A DNA stretch of 64,000 bases. It comes from Rubritalea tangerina (GTDB taxonomy: Bacteria; Verrucomicrobiota; Verrucomicrobiia; Verrucomicrobiales; Akkermansiaceae). Numbering within the stretch: position 1 is the stretch's first letter; each line of letters opens with the position of its first letter. Position numbers and translations under genes: made by a program. The DNA lies in contig NZ_JBHUJB010000020.1 of NCBI RefSeq assembly GCF_042683245.1, positions 31,875 through 95,874 on the forward strand. The letters run 5' to 3'. The notes beneath the pieces were generated by a model. The model searched no databases. It was not told the origin of the DNA and saw nothing but the letters and a program-made list of their open reading frames with translations. This document shows positions 28,331 to 36,583 of the stretch, one piece after another.

Positions 28331-29191
28331 CTAGGCGCGACGTCGGCGAGTGAGGGTGGTTAGCGCGCTGAGTCCGAGCAGGAGGAATGTGCTGGGCTCT
28401 GGAACAGCGATGGTGTCGGCGCCAGCGGCAAAGTTTGCGGAGATCTGAGACTGGGTGAGAGCTCCGTCCCAGATGCGCAATTCATCGATTGAGCCTTGGT
28501 AGTCGTCATCGCCAAAGTGGACGGCGGAGCCGAGGTAGAGCTCGGTGAGGTTGAGGTCGCTGAGCAGGAATCCTTTGAGCGAGGCTGAATAGGCGATTGG
28601 GGAAGAGTCCCCGCTCCCTTGGTGATAGAGAGTGATCGTATCGGTAGTCGTATCCCAAACTGAGGCCATGTAGAAGGTAGAGCCATCAAAGTTGGTTTGT
28701 TTGGTGGAGGCGGCTACACCTTCGATGCCATTGGCGGCTCCTTGTGTGAGGGCGATGAAGCCTGAGCCTTGGCGGCGAGGAGTCATGGCTAGGAAGTTGT
28801 TGTTAGATCCATTGCCAGCCATGAAGACCTTACTCCATTCATTGGTACCAGCTCCGTCCATGGTAAACCACCCTTCGATGGTGATCGCGCTGGCTGTGGT
28901 GATGGTTGTGGCAAGTGTGGTGAGTGAGGAGCCATTGGCTGAAGCGTTATGAATACGAGTGCCATTGCCAGGGAGGCAGAGTGCACCAGCATTGATGGTG
29001 GCAGCCCCGTTGAGGGTGAGATCCGCTCCGGCGACGGCATCGGATGCGTCGTTGGTGAAGCTATAGCGGTGGGAGAGTGTGGCTGCTTGAGAGAGCGATG
29101 CAACGAAGAGGCTTGTGATGAGGGTGGGGATATATGTCTTTTCATATTCTGATGGGTCTGTGCATGCGGAGTGATCCGCGTATTCGTTCAT
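28331..29191 (-). CDS. PEP-CTERM LamG-like protein with disrupted or unusual N-terminus
   Basis: The body (TLSHRYSFTNDASDAVAGAD, ITIEGWFTMDGAG, GSIDELRIWDGALTQSQISA) is a LamG-type fold and the tail VPEPSTFLLLGLSALTTLTR ends in RRRRA, a canonical PEP-CTERM signal. The hydrophobic export segment reads YIPTLITSLFVASLSQA, but the natural ATG for it (29143-29145, giving Met-Lys-Arg-His-Ile) is out of frame by two bases. Deleting one AT from the ATATAT just after that ATG would give MKRHIPTLITSLFVASLSQA, an ideal signal peptide. Otherwise translation must begin at the in-frame ATG at 29189-29191, with an acidic extension that is poor for export. Sequencing error, decay, or dinucleotide phase variation are all possible. 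Confidence 0.75.
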   Translation of the reverse strand: MNEYADHSACTDPSEYEKTYIPTLITSLFVASLSQAATLSHRYSFTNDASDAVAGADLTLNGAATINAGALCLPGNGTRIHNASANGSSLTTLATTITTASAITIEGWFTMDGAGTNEWSKVFMAGNGSNNNFLAMTPRRQGSGFIALTQGAANGIEGVAASTKQTNFDGSTFYMASVWDTTTDTITLYHQGSGDSSPIAYSASLKGFLLSDLNLTELYLGSAVHFGDDDYQGSIDELRIWDGALTQSQISANFAAGADTIAVPEPSTFLLLGLSALTTLTRRRRA

Positions 29192-29276
29192 AGCATCAGC
29201 TGGGTGGTGGTAGGCGAGCATCTCTCGTGTAGAGGAATCCACGAGAGGTATTGGGAGATCCACACTCAATAAAAAG

Positions 29277-30170
29277 TTAGGGGTGGATGTTTTGGGATCT
29301 GAACTGGGAGGGTTGGGTTCCGAATTGTTTTTTGAATGCGGCGCTGAAGACGATGGGGTTTTTATAGCCGACATCGTAGGCGATGGATTCGATTTTGAAT
29401 TCGGTGGTGAGGAGCATTTCTGCAGCGCGTTGCATGCGCAGCCAGCGGAGTTGTTGGATGGGGCTACGACCGTATTGGCTTTTGCAGAGGCGTCTGAGGT
29501 GTTCGGCGCTCATGCATGAGATGCGGGCCATGGAGTCGAGGTTCCAGTCGAGCTCGAGATTTTTTTCGACGGCGAACCAGAGTTTCCAGAGTCGGTCGTC
29601 GTGTTGGTGGGAGGTAATGAACTCACTGACGTAGATGTGGACGAGTTGGGACCATTGTTGGGTGACGGCGAGGCGATCTGGGGATTTAGCTTCCTCGAGG
29701 AGTCCTTGGATAGCGGTGAGGAAAGGGATGTGTGGGAAGGGGGCGACGAGGGCTTGGGTTGAGTGGATGAGAGGGGTTTGCCCTTCGGGGTGGTGGTAGC
29801 GCACCCAGCAGAATTCCCAGGGGGATTGGTTATCGCAGCGCAGGGCATTGGTATTGTATGCGGGGAGGAGGCATGCTTCGCCAGGGGTGCAGGTGTGCCA
29901 TTGGCCATTCACAAGAATGCGACCTGAGCCTCGTGTGGTGACGAGGAAGAAGGCACCACTTTGGTTCATGCGGACGACCTGGTAGGGGGAATGGGCGTGC
30001 ATGATGCCGAGGTGCTCGATTTGGTAGTGTGTGAGGGAGGGGGCGACTGGGTGTGGGCGGAGCCACTCACGGGGGTCATCGCTGTGGGCGCGGGCGCAGG
30101 AAAGCTGGGTTTTCTGTCCCCAAATGTGGGTTTCTTGGAGTGGTTTATCCTCAGTATTAGGAGCATCCAT
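29277..30170 (-). CDS. AraC-family transcriptional regulator with cupin sensor
   Basis: A 297-residue regulator. The N-terminal half is a cupin-type AraC ligand domain (FFLVTTRGSGRILVNGQWHT, then CTPGEACLLPAYN). The C-terminal half has two helix-turn-helix motifs (LDSMARISCMSAEHLRRLCK and IESIAYDVGYKNPIVFSAAF) and ends FKKQFGTQPSQFR, the usual AraC signature. It probably senses a sugar or related small molecule and activates neighbouring promoters. It lies upstream of the LamG PEP-CTERM gene on the same strand and divergent from the TIM-barrel gene, so either could be a target. Confidence 0.9.
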   Translation of the reverse strand: MDAPNTEDKPLQETHIWGQKTQLSCARAHSDDPREWLRPHPVAPSLTHYQIEHLGIMHAHSPYQVVRMNQSGAFFLVTTRGSGRILVNGQWHTCTPGEACLLPAYNTNALRCDNQSPWEFCWVRYHHPEGQTPLIHSTQALVAPFPHIPFLTAIQGLLEEAKSPDRLAVTQQWSQLVHIYVSEFITSHQHDDRLWKLWFAVEKNLELDWNLDSMARISCMSAEHLRRLCKSQYGRSPIQQLRWLRMQRAAEMLLTTEFKIESIAYDVGYKNPIVFSAAFKKQFGTQPSQFRSQNIHP

Positions 30171-30302
30171 GGAATGAGAGTAGCATAGCTGTGCTAGAAA
30201 TGTGGATTTAGAAATGGGAGATGTGGAGGGGGTGATAGGAGATTTTCTGGAGTGTGGGAGCGGCGGGCGTAGGAATGGGTGGGTAAACCAAAAAGAATTA
30301 TT

Positions 30303-31184
30303 ATGCCAAATCCATGGACAGGAAGGGGAAACCCCTACACGAGAGAGGAAGTCATTGAGCGGCTTCAGAAGACCATTGCACGCGAAGAATCGATCATAGC
30401 AGCGGGAGCCGGGACCGGAATCTCTGCAAAGTTTATCGAGAAGGGAGGTGCCGACTTTTTGATTATATATAACTCAGGGCGCTTCAGGATGGCTGGGCAT
30501 GGTTCGACGGCTGGTTTGATGGCCTATGGAGATGCGAATGCTGTGGCGATGGAGATTGGCGAGTATGAGGTATTGCCTGTGGTGGATGAGATTCCGGTTT
30601 TATGTGGTGTGCATGCGACGGACCCAAGGCGGCGGATGTGGCATTGGTTGCAGCAGGTGAAGGCGATGGGCTTTTCAGGAGTGAATAATTTTCCTACACA
30701 CACCTTGGTGGACGGGCATTTTGGGAATGTGTTGAAGGAAACTGGAATGCACTTTGAGAAGGAATATGAGATGGTGGCATTAGCGCGCAAGATGGATCTT
30801 TTTACCTCGGTGTATGTGACGAGTGCTGAGCAAGCAGTTGAGATGGCGAAGGCGGGAGCCGACTCGATTATTGCGCATGCTGGGACGACGATTGGGGGAT
30901 CGATTGGGGTGACTGGGGCGGTTTGTTCGATGGATGATGCCGTGAAGTTGACTCAAGAGATTATCGACGCAGCTCGGTCGGTGCGGGATGATATTCTTTT
31001 TCTCACTCATGGCGGGCCGATTAGCACACCTGCGGATGCAGCTTATGTGAATGAGCGCACGGATGCTGTGGGATTTGTGGGGGCGTCTAGCTTGGAGCGG
31101 ATGGGGGTGGAGGATTCCATCACGGAGTTGACCCGGGAATTCAAGCGCATCCCATTGGGGGCTACTGGTCCGATTGGGGTTTAG
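30303..31184 (+). CDS. Phosphoenolpyruvate hydrolase-family TIM-barrel protein
   Basis: About 293 residues from the ATG that gives MPNPWTGRGNPYTREEVIER. The blocks AAGAGTGISAKFIEKGGADF, YNSGRFRMAGHGSTAGLMAY, VLCGVHATDPRRRM, FSGVNNFPTHTLVDGHFG, DSIIAHAGTTIGGSIGV and FLTHGGPISTPADAAYV are those of the family once called PEP hydrolase-like or TIM-barrel signal transduction proteins, also found as the C-terminal domain of tomato Tm-1. The reaction is not firmly established. In many genomes it pairs with a UPF0261 gene; none is seen here. A bidirectional terminator follows. Confidence 0.85.
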   Translation: MPNPWTGRGNPYTREEVIERLQKTIAREESIIAAGAGTGISAKFIEKGGADFLIIYNSGRFRMAGHGSTAGLMAYGDANAVAMEIGEYEVLPVVDEIPVLCGVHATDPRRRMWHWLQQVKAMGFSGVNNFPTHTLVDGHFGNVLKETGMHFEKEYEMVALARKMDLFTSVYVTSAEQAVEMAKAGADSIIAHAGTTIGGSIGVTGAVCSMDDAVKLTQEIIDAARSVRDDILFLTHGGPISTPADAAYVNERTDAVGFVGASSLERMGVEDSITELTREFKRIPLGATGPIGV

Positions 31185-31202
31185 GGTGGTTTTGATTCGA
31201 TA

Positions 31203-31239
31203 AAAAAAGCCCAGCTCGTTGAGTGAGCTGGGCTTTTTT
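31203..31239. terminator. Bidirectional Rho-independent terminator
   Basis: GCCCAGCTC (31209-31217) pairs with GAGCTGGGC (31225-31233). A runs to the left and T runs to the right allow it to end both the TIM-barrel gene (+) and the SurA-like gene (-). Confidence 0.92.
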
Positions 31240-31255
31240 GTGGGTGTGAGTGGTA

Positions 31256-32239
31256 CTACATTTTGCGATCGATCATGGCTTTACGTCTGAGGCCATTGAT
31301 CCAGCGTTTGTATTTAGCAGATGATTTTTCACGTTCGACGTTGCGTCGTACGATTTTGCGGACATCGGGGTCGGACATGCCGGGAGCTGGGCCGAGGGTT
31401 TTCTTTTTGACGACGATGATATGGTAGCCGCCGCCGTCTTCGAGTGGTCCGATGACGGAGCCTGTAGGTTCTTCGAAGATCATGGTGGCGATGACTGGTG
31501 AGAGGTCGATGCGGTCGATATCTTCTTGGAGGCCGCCATCTTCAGCCCAAGCATCTTTGGAATGTGCTTTGGCGAGTTCGGCGAAATCGTCACCGGCTTT
31601 CAGCTTCTCGACGATTTCTTCAGTGAGTTCGAGTTGGCTATCAGGGGTAGCGAGGAGGTTGTCTTCATCGACCTTAGGGATGTAGATCTTTTGGAAGTCG
31701 CATTTATCTTTGGTTGTGTCGCGCAGGTCGGGTTTGATTTTGGCGTATTCTTTGCGCATTTCCTCAGGAGTTGCTGGTGGGGTATCTGAGAATTGCTGGG
31801 AGCGCATGGCCTGGACGATGAGCTGTCTGTGGATGAGCTCGCGGTATTTTTTAAAGGAAATGCCTTTAGATTGGAGTTCTTCGCGGAAGAGTCCGACGTT
31901 ATTGTTGTAGTCGTTACGGACTTTTCGGCGGATTTCGGAGTCGATGATATGTTCAGGGATTTGAGCTCCGATTGATTTGAACTCATGGAGGACGAGCTCA
32001 CGTTCGATGAGTTCATCGAGGATTTTGGTACGAGCCTCTTCGAGTTCTTTGTAGTAGCTGGGGGTTTTTCGCGGGTATTTTGTGGAGAGGTATGCGCGGA
32101 GTGGGGCGAGGGCGAAAGCGACTTCATTTTTGGTTACGACACGGCCATTGACTTTGGCGGCGATTCCATTGAGTTCAACGGCTGCTGAAGCGGAGATAGC
32201 GAGTCCGATGCCAAGGAGAAGAGGAAGAAGAAATTTCAT
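31256..32239 (-). CDS. SurA-like periplasmic peptidyl-prolyl isomerase
   Basis: A 327-residue exported foldase. The signal peptide is MKFLLPLLLGIGLAISASAA. A SurA N-terminal chaperone region follows (GIAAKVNGRVVTKNEVAFAL, then ILDELIERELVLHEFKSIGA). One parvulin domain lies near residues 175-285, with FAELAKAHSKDAWAEDGGLQ and GSVIGPLEDGGGYHIIVVKK, both typical of the rotamase family. In known bacteria SurA escorts outer-membrane proteins to the BAM complex; here it could serve the porin and barrel proteins of the same genome. It has a single parvulin domain, where E. coli SurA has two. Confidence 0.9.
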   Translation of the reverse strand: MKFLLPLLLGIGLAISASAAVELNGIAAKVNGRVVTKNEVAFALAPLRAYLSTKYPRKTPSYYKELEEARTKILDELIERELVLHEFKSIGAQIPEHIIDSEIRRKVRNDYNNNVGLFREELQSKGISFKKYRELIHRQLIVQAMRSQQFSDTPPATPEEMRKEYAKIKPDLRDTTKDKCDFQKIYIPKVDEDNLLATPDSQLELTEEIVEKLKAGDDFAELAKAHSKDAWAEDGGLQEDIDRIDLSPVIATMIFEEPTGSVIGPLEDGGGYHIIVVKKKTLGPAPGMSDPDVRKIVRRNVEREKSSAKYKRWINGLRRKAMIDRKM

Positions 32240-32361
32240 AAGCGATTTGCAGGAATGCTTTAAGCGCGGTGTACCGCGAAATGAGCGACAAGAAAAGACC
32301 TATTCGTCTTTCTTGACACAAGAATCCTGTGACAGGGCTGTCGCAGAACTGGGAGACTGTA

Positions 32362-32964
32362 CTATGAATCTTGGGGGAAGTGCAACTTCTTCCTCACTGG
32401 GTCATCGGTGTGGTGTTTGGCGACGAAGGGTTGTTTTTGGGGTTTGGTGATCTGCCCGTCCGGGGAGCCGTCTTGGGCGTCGATGGCGTAGACGCGATCT
32501 GCGAGTGTTTGGCGGGTGCAGATGCCGGATTCGTGGAGTAGCTCGGTGAGGGCTTCAATGACGAGAGTGGACTGGGCGAGTTCTTTTTCGAGAGCTTGGA
32601 TGCGTTGTTCGTTGTTGCGGGATTTATACCATCTCTCGACTCGGAATAGACGAATGGAGTGTGGTTGAGTCTTGTGAAGTTTGCGCTTCGCGATTTTAGA
32701 GTATATCGGATTATCTTACAGAATGTCATCGTTGTCATTCAGTTGTGATGCCCACATCACTCCTTCACTCCGCCTTGATATTCTACAAGCTTATTCCGAC
32801 CATTCGTCCATTCCGATTCGCTCAATGGTATTAGCTCGGGCGAGGATATTGGCTCGTTCGGTTTGGATACGTGCTTGGTTTGCTCTTAGAGAATTGGTTT
32901 CAGCAATCGTTCTGAGGTGGGAGGCGGTGGCAATTTCGGGGAACAAGACATCAAATAGGCTCAT
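32362..32964 (-). pseudogene. Small coiled-coil protein gene split by a MITE-like element
   Basis: The first part reads MSLFDVLFPEIATASHLRTI and continues to a run ending ANILARA; the second part begins KSRNNEQRIQALEKELAQST and ends VRKKLHFPQDS. Between them lies element copy C. Deleting the 204-base element plus one of its two flanking TTA copies joins GCT to AAA TCC in the same frame and gives one open frame of 131 residues, mostly alpha-helical with a coiled-coil middle. With the element in place the frame stops within it after DEWSE. No function is recognised. The gene sits between mfd and the SurA-like gene on the same strand. Confidence 0.8.
32627..32830 (+). mobile_element. MITE-like element, copy C, inside a gene
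   Basis: A 204-base non-coding element flanked by TTA at 32624-32626 and 32831-32833. The left end TACCATCTCTCGACTCGGAA matches the reverse complement of the right end TACCATTGAGCGAATCGGAA, and the inverted similarity runs on through GACGAATGG. The central hairpin is GTGATG-ccca-CATCAC at 32745-32760, completely different in sequence from that of copy B although the flanking sequence is almost identical. The restored host reading frame confirms the element borders and the 3-base target duplication. Confidence 0.92.
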
Positions 32965-33038
32965 AGTTTGAGGGTACAGGCTGTGTGCTGGATGCCTACT
33001 ACAAAGCGGTGAGGATTGTGTAGTGATTGATGATGCGG

Positions 33039-36000
33039 TTAGATAGTTTTAAGGAGGCTAATTGCTTCGTTGAGTTTTTTGGCTGGGGTGGCTTCTGTGA
33101 GTCGGGGGAAGCGTGATCCATCGAGCATGATGTAGTTCCCATTGCGGGTGAGCATGAGGCGCTGGCCTTGGATCTCGATGGAGGTGATCATTGCCTTGGC
33201 GGCGGCGAGTTTGAGTGCTGTGGCTTGGAGCAGGAACTTTACGGGTTTTGGGTGGCGGCCGAATTGGTCTTTCCAGTCGTCACCGATGCGGCGCAGTTCT
33301 TTTTCGCTGACGGACTCTGCGAGTTGTTTGTATGCGCGGATGCGCATGGTGGGTTCGGTCATGTATGCGGCGGGGATGTATGAGGGGAGGTTTGTGTCTT
33401 GTGAGGCGTGGTTAAACTCGGTTTCGTTAAAGGTGAGGAAGTCGGCACGCAGGGTGACGTCGATACGAGCGTGGACGTGGTTGCCACGGAGGCGGTCGAT
33501 GGACTGGCGCAGGAGTTGGCAGTAGAGGTCGAAGCCGACGGCAGCGATGTGTCCGGATTGCTTGGTTCCTAACAAGTTGCCTGCACCACGGATTTCGAGA
33601 TCACGCATGGCGATTTTGAAGCCAGAGCCAAGGGCGGTGTATTGTTTGATGGCATTGATGCGTTTGCGGGCATCACCAGTGGTGATCATTTCGCGAGGAA
33701 GGAGGAGGATGGCGTAGGCTTTTTCGCCTGCGCGGCCAACGCGTCCGCGTAGCTGATAGAGGTCGGAGAGTCCGAAGCGGTCTGCGCGGTCGATGAGGAT
33801 GGTATTGGCATTTGGGATATCGATGCCCGACTCGATGATAGTGGTGGCTAGGAGGATATCGGAGTCACCATTGACGAAGTCGCGCATCACAATTTCTAAC
33901 TCCTCCTTATCCATTTGGCCGTGGCCGATGGAGATGCGAGCCTCGGGGACGAGGTCGAGGAGTTTCTTTTTCATGAGGTCGATTGTTTGGACCCGGTTGT
34001 GGAGGAAGAAGACTTGTCCGCCGCGTTTGAGTTCGCGCTGGATGGCGTCGCGGATGATGCGTTCATCGTAGGCGCAAATGGAGGTCTGGACAGGCACTTT
34101 GTTGGGGGGGGGCGTATCGATGGTGGACATATCGCGCGCGCCCATGAGGGAGAGGTAAAGGGTGCGTGGGATGGGGGTGGCTGAGAGGGTGAGCATGTCG
34201 ATACCACGCATGCGTTCTTTAAATTTTTCTTTATGTCTGACTCCGAAGCGTTGTTCTTCATCGACGATGGCGACGCCTAGGTTTTTGAATTGGATATCAT
34301 CGGAGACAAGGCGGTGGGTGCCGATGACGATATCGACGGAGCCATCGGCGAGGCCTTTGATGGTTTCGCGGATTTCTGAGGGTTTGCGGAAGCGGTTGAG
34401 GAGGTCGATACGGATTGGGTAGTCGGACATGCGCTCGCGGAAGGTGCGCCAGTGTTGTTCTGCGAGGACGGTTGTGGGGGCCATGAGGCAGGCTTGTTTG
34501 CCGCCGGTGACAGCCTTGAAGGCGGCGCGGATGGCGACTTCGGTTTTGCCGAAGCCGACGTCACCGCAGATGAGGCGGTCCATGGGTTTGCCATTTTCCA
34601 TGTCGAGTTTGGTGTCCTCGATGGCTTCGAGTTGGCCGGGTGTTTCGGTGAAGCGGAAGGAATTTTCGAACTCCCACATCCACTTGGTATCGGGTGGGTG
34701 GCCATTGCCTTGTTGGGTTTGGCGTTCGGCTTGGATTTTGAGGAGTTGGGCTGCGTAATCGAGGATGGATTTTTCGGCGGCGCGGCGGGATTTTGCCCAT
34801 TTGGCGTCGCCGAGTTTCGAGAGTTGGGGTGTTTTTCCGCCCATGCCGACGTAGCGGGCTAGGAGGTGGGATTGGTCGATGGGGACGGAGAGGATGGCGC
34901 CATCGCGGTATACGATATGGATTTCCTCTTCACCATCTTCGTTGGTTTCGATGCCATCGAAGCGGCCGATCCCGTATTCGGAGTGGACGACGAGGTCTCC
35001 TTCGTTGATATCCTCGATGTTGGTTTGTGCGCGTGCGCGGCGTTGGTGGTCGAGTTTATTGGCGCGGCGAGCATGTTGGTTTTGGTAGCGGCCAAAGAGT
35101 TCGGCGGAGGAGAGGACTGCGAGTTTTGCGGCGGGGAAGGTGAAGCCTTGGGCGAGCTCTCCGCGACAGGTTTCAATGGATTGAAAGACCGCGTCGCCCA
35201 TGAGTTCGGCGAAGCGTTCTTTTTCGCCGGCATTGGCGAAGACGAGGTGGATTTGCCAATGGTCTTTTTTCCACTCGGCGATTTGTTGGTGGAAGGCGTG
35301 TCGTTTTGATTCTTGGAGGACGAAGTCACCAGCTTCGAAGGCGCCGAGTGGGCTGCCGTGAAGGGCTGTGGAGAAGTCAGCTTCTCCATTTGCGAGGATG
35401 GGAGCAGCGGGTGAGAAGTGGAAGAGTGCTTGCGGGTGTGGGGATTCGTCGAGGCTGACAATGGCGTCATCGGGGCTGAGGAAATCAGCGAGCGTTGCTG
35501 AGTTATCGGGGTCGGTGACAGCGAGTTCGACGGACTCGAGTTTTTTGCGTGAGGTTTGGGTATCGAGGTCGAATGCGCGGATGGAATCGATTTCGATATC
35601 GAAGAACTCGATGCGGATTGGGTCTGGATTTTGCCAGGTGTAGATATCGAGGATACCGCCGCGTTGGGCGAATTGGCCACGGTTATGGATTTGGCTTACG
35701 CGTTCGAAGCCTTGTTTTGTGAGGTCTTCGAGGAGGGTGTCGATATCGACTTCTTGGCCGAGGGTGAAGTTGAGGCGGGTGGCGGCGAGGGAGTCGGGGG
35801 ATGGAGCTGCTTCGTCGAGAGTTTCAGGTGCGAGGAGGACGACTTCTGGAGTTTGAGTGTGTGGGGGGCTGCTGAGGGCGTGGAGTTCAGCGAGTCGTTC
35901 GGCCTGGGCCTCAGGGTCTGCAATTTCGCTGGAGCGATCGGCTTGGGAGATGGCTCTTAGGAGGTGGGCGTGCACTCCCCAGAGTGGGAGTTCATCAGAG

Positions 36001-36230
36001 AGGCGTTCACGGAGGCGTGGCAATGGTGAAAGTAACCAGATGCGGCCGGTGGGATGAGACTTGGCGTAGGGGTGGGCAATGAGTGCGGTGAGGAAGGCGG
36101 CTGCAGCATTTTCGACGGGGCCCAGAGTTTTGGGAGCATGTGCACGAGCTTGCTCGATCCAGGAGGCTGGAGCGCATTGGGTCTGAGCGTGTGAGAGACC
36201 GGGTGCTGGAGGTGTAGGCTTTTTCTTCAA
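33039..36230 (-). CDS. mfd: Transcription-repair coupling factor
   Basis: A 1063-residue ATP-dependent translocase that removes stalled RNA polymerase at DNA damage and recruits UvrA. Seen in order: UvrB-homologous N-terminal region (FERVSQIHNRGQFAQRGGIL, then DIYTW), the RNA polymerase-interacting CarD-like domain (INEGDLVVHSEYGIGRFDGI), the helicase core with Walker A GDVGFGKTEVAIRAAFKA and motif II DEEQRFGVRHKEKF, motif III LTLSATPIPRTLYLSLMGAR, motif VI QLRGRVGRAGEKAYAILLLP, and the C-terminal TRCF domain. It is somewhat shorter than E. coli Mfd (about 1150), mostly from the N-terminus. Confidence 0.97.
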   Translation of the reverse strand: MKKKPTPPAPGLSHAQTQCAPASWIEQARAHAPKTLGPVENAAAAFLTALIAHPYAKSHPTGRIWLLSPLPRLRERLSDELPLWGVHAHLLRAISQADRSSEIADPEAQAERLAELHALSSPPHTQTPEVVLLAPETLDEAAPSPDSLAATRLNFTLGQEVDIDTLLEDLTKQGFERVSQIHNRGQFAQRGGILDIYTWQNPDPIRIEFFDIEIDSIRAFDLDTQTSRKKLESVELAVTDPDNSATLADFLSPDDAIVSLDESPHPQALFHFSPAAPILANGEADFSTALHGSPLGAFEAGDFVLQESKRHAFHQQIAEWKKDHWQIHLVFANAGEKERFAELMGDAVFQSIETCRGELAQGFTFPAAKLAVLSSAELFGRYQNQHARRANKLDHQRRARAQTNIEDINEGDLVVHSEYGIGRFDGIETNEDGEEEIHIVYRDGAILSVPIDQSHLLARYVGMGGKTPQLSKLGDAKWAKSRRAAEKSILDYAAQLLKIQAERQTQQGNGHPPDTKWMWEFENSFRFTETPGQLEAIEDTKLDMENGKPMDRLICGDVGFGKTEVAIRAAFKAVTGGKQACLMAPTTVLAEQHWRTFRERMSDYPIRIDLLNRFRKPSEIRETIKGLADGSVDIVIGTHRLVSDDIQFKNLGVAIVDEEQRFGVRHKEKFKERMRGIDMLTLSATPIPRTLYLSLMGARDMSTIDTPPPNKVPVQTSICAYDERIIRDAIQRELKRGGQVFFLHNRVQTIDLMKKKLLDLVPEARISIGHGQMDKEELEIVMRDFVNGDSDILLATTIIESGIDIPNANTILIDRADRFGLSDLYQLRGRVGRAGEKAYAILLLPREMITTGDARKRINAIKQYTALGSGFKIAMRDLEIRGAGNLLGTKQSGHIAAVGFDLYCQLLRQSIDRLRGNHVHARIDVTLRADFLTFNETEFNHASQDTNLPSYIPAAYMTEPTMRIRAYKQLAESVSEKELRRIGDDWKDQFGRHPKPVKFLLQATALKLAAAKAMITSIEIQGQRLMLTRNGNYIMLDGSRFPRLTEATPAKKLNEAISLLKTI

Positions 36231-36361
36231 AGAGAGTTAGGAGCACGGTTTGGTAGGGGGAATTAGCACAGCTGGGGGAAGGGTGCAAGGATCACTCAGG
36301 AGCTTTGAGGAAATTGGTATTTTAGGCGTGAGCTGATTGGTGTTTAGGCTATGGTTTTGGC

Positions 36362-36583
36362 ATGCAAAGAGTCTTGCAAAAGGGAAGGTATCGCCATTTC
36401 AAAGGCAATGTTTATGAGGTGGTAGATGTGGCACGCTGTAGTGAGACGGATGCGCCTTACGTGATTTATAAGCCTCTGTATGAGGAGGGTGAGGGCCTGT
36501 GGATTCGGCCGTTAGAGATGTTTTTGGAGACTATCGAGCGCGATGGAGTGAAAGTGGAGCGCTTCTGTTATCTTGGCGATTAG
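36362..36583 (+). CDS. DUF1653 protein
   Basis: A 73-residue protein matching the DUF1653 family: RYRHFKGNVYEVVDVARCSE, then YVIYKPLYEEGEGLWIRPLE and MFLETIERDGVKVERF. The family is a small beta fold of unknown function, often a stand-alone gene. Its stop codon interlocks with the stop of the convergent AraC-type gene (shared bases 36580-36583). Confidence 0.85.
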   Translation: MQRVLQKGRYRHFKGNVYEVVDVARCSETDAPYVIYKPLYEEGEGLWIRPLEMFLETIERDGVKVERFCYLGD

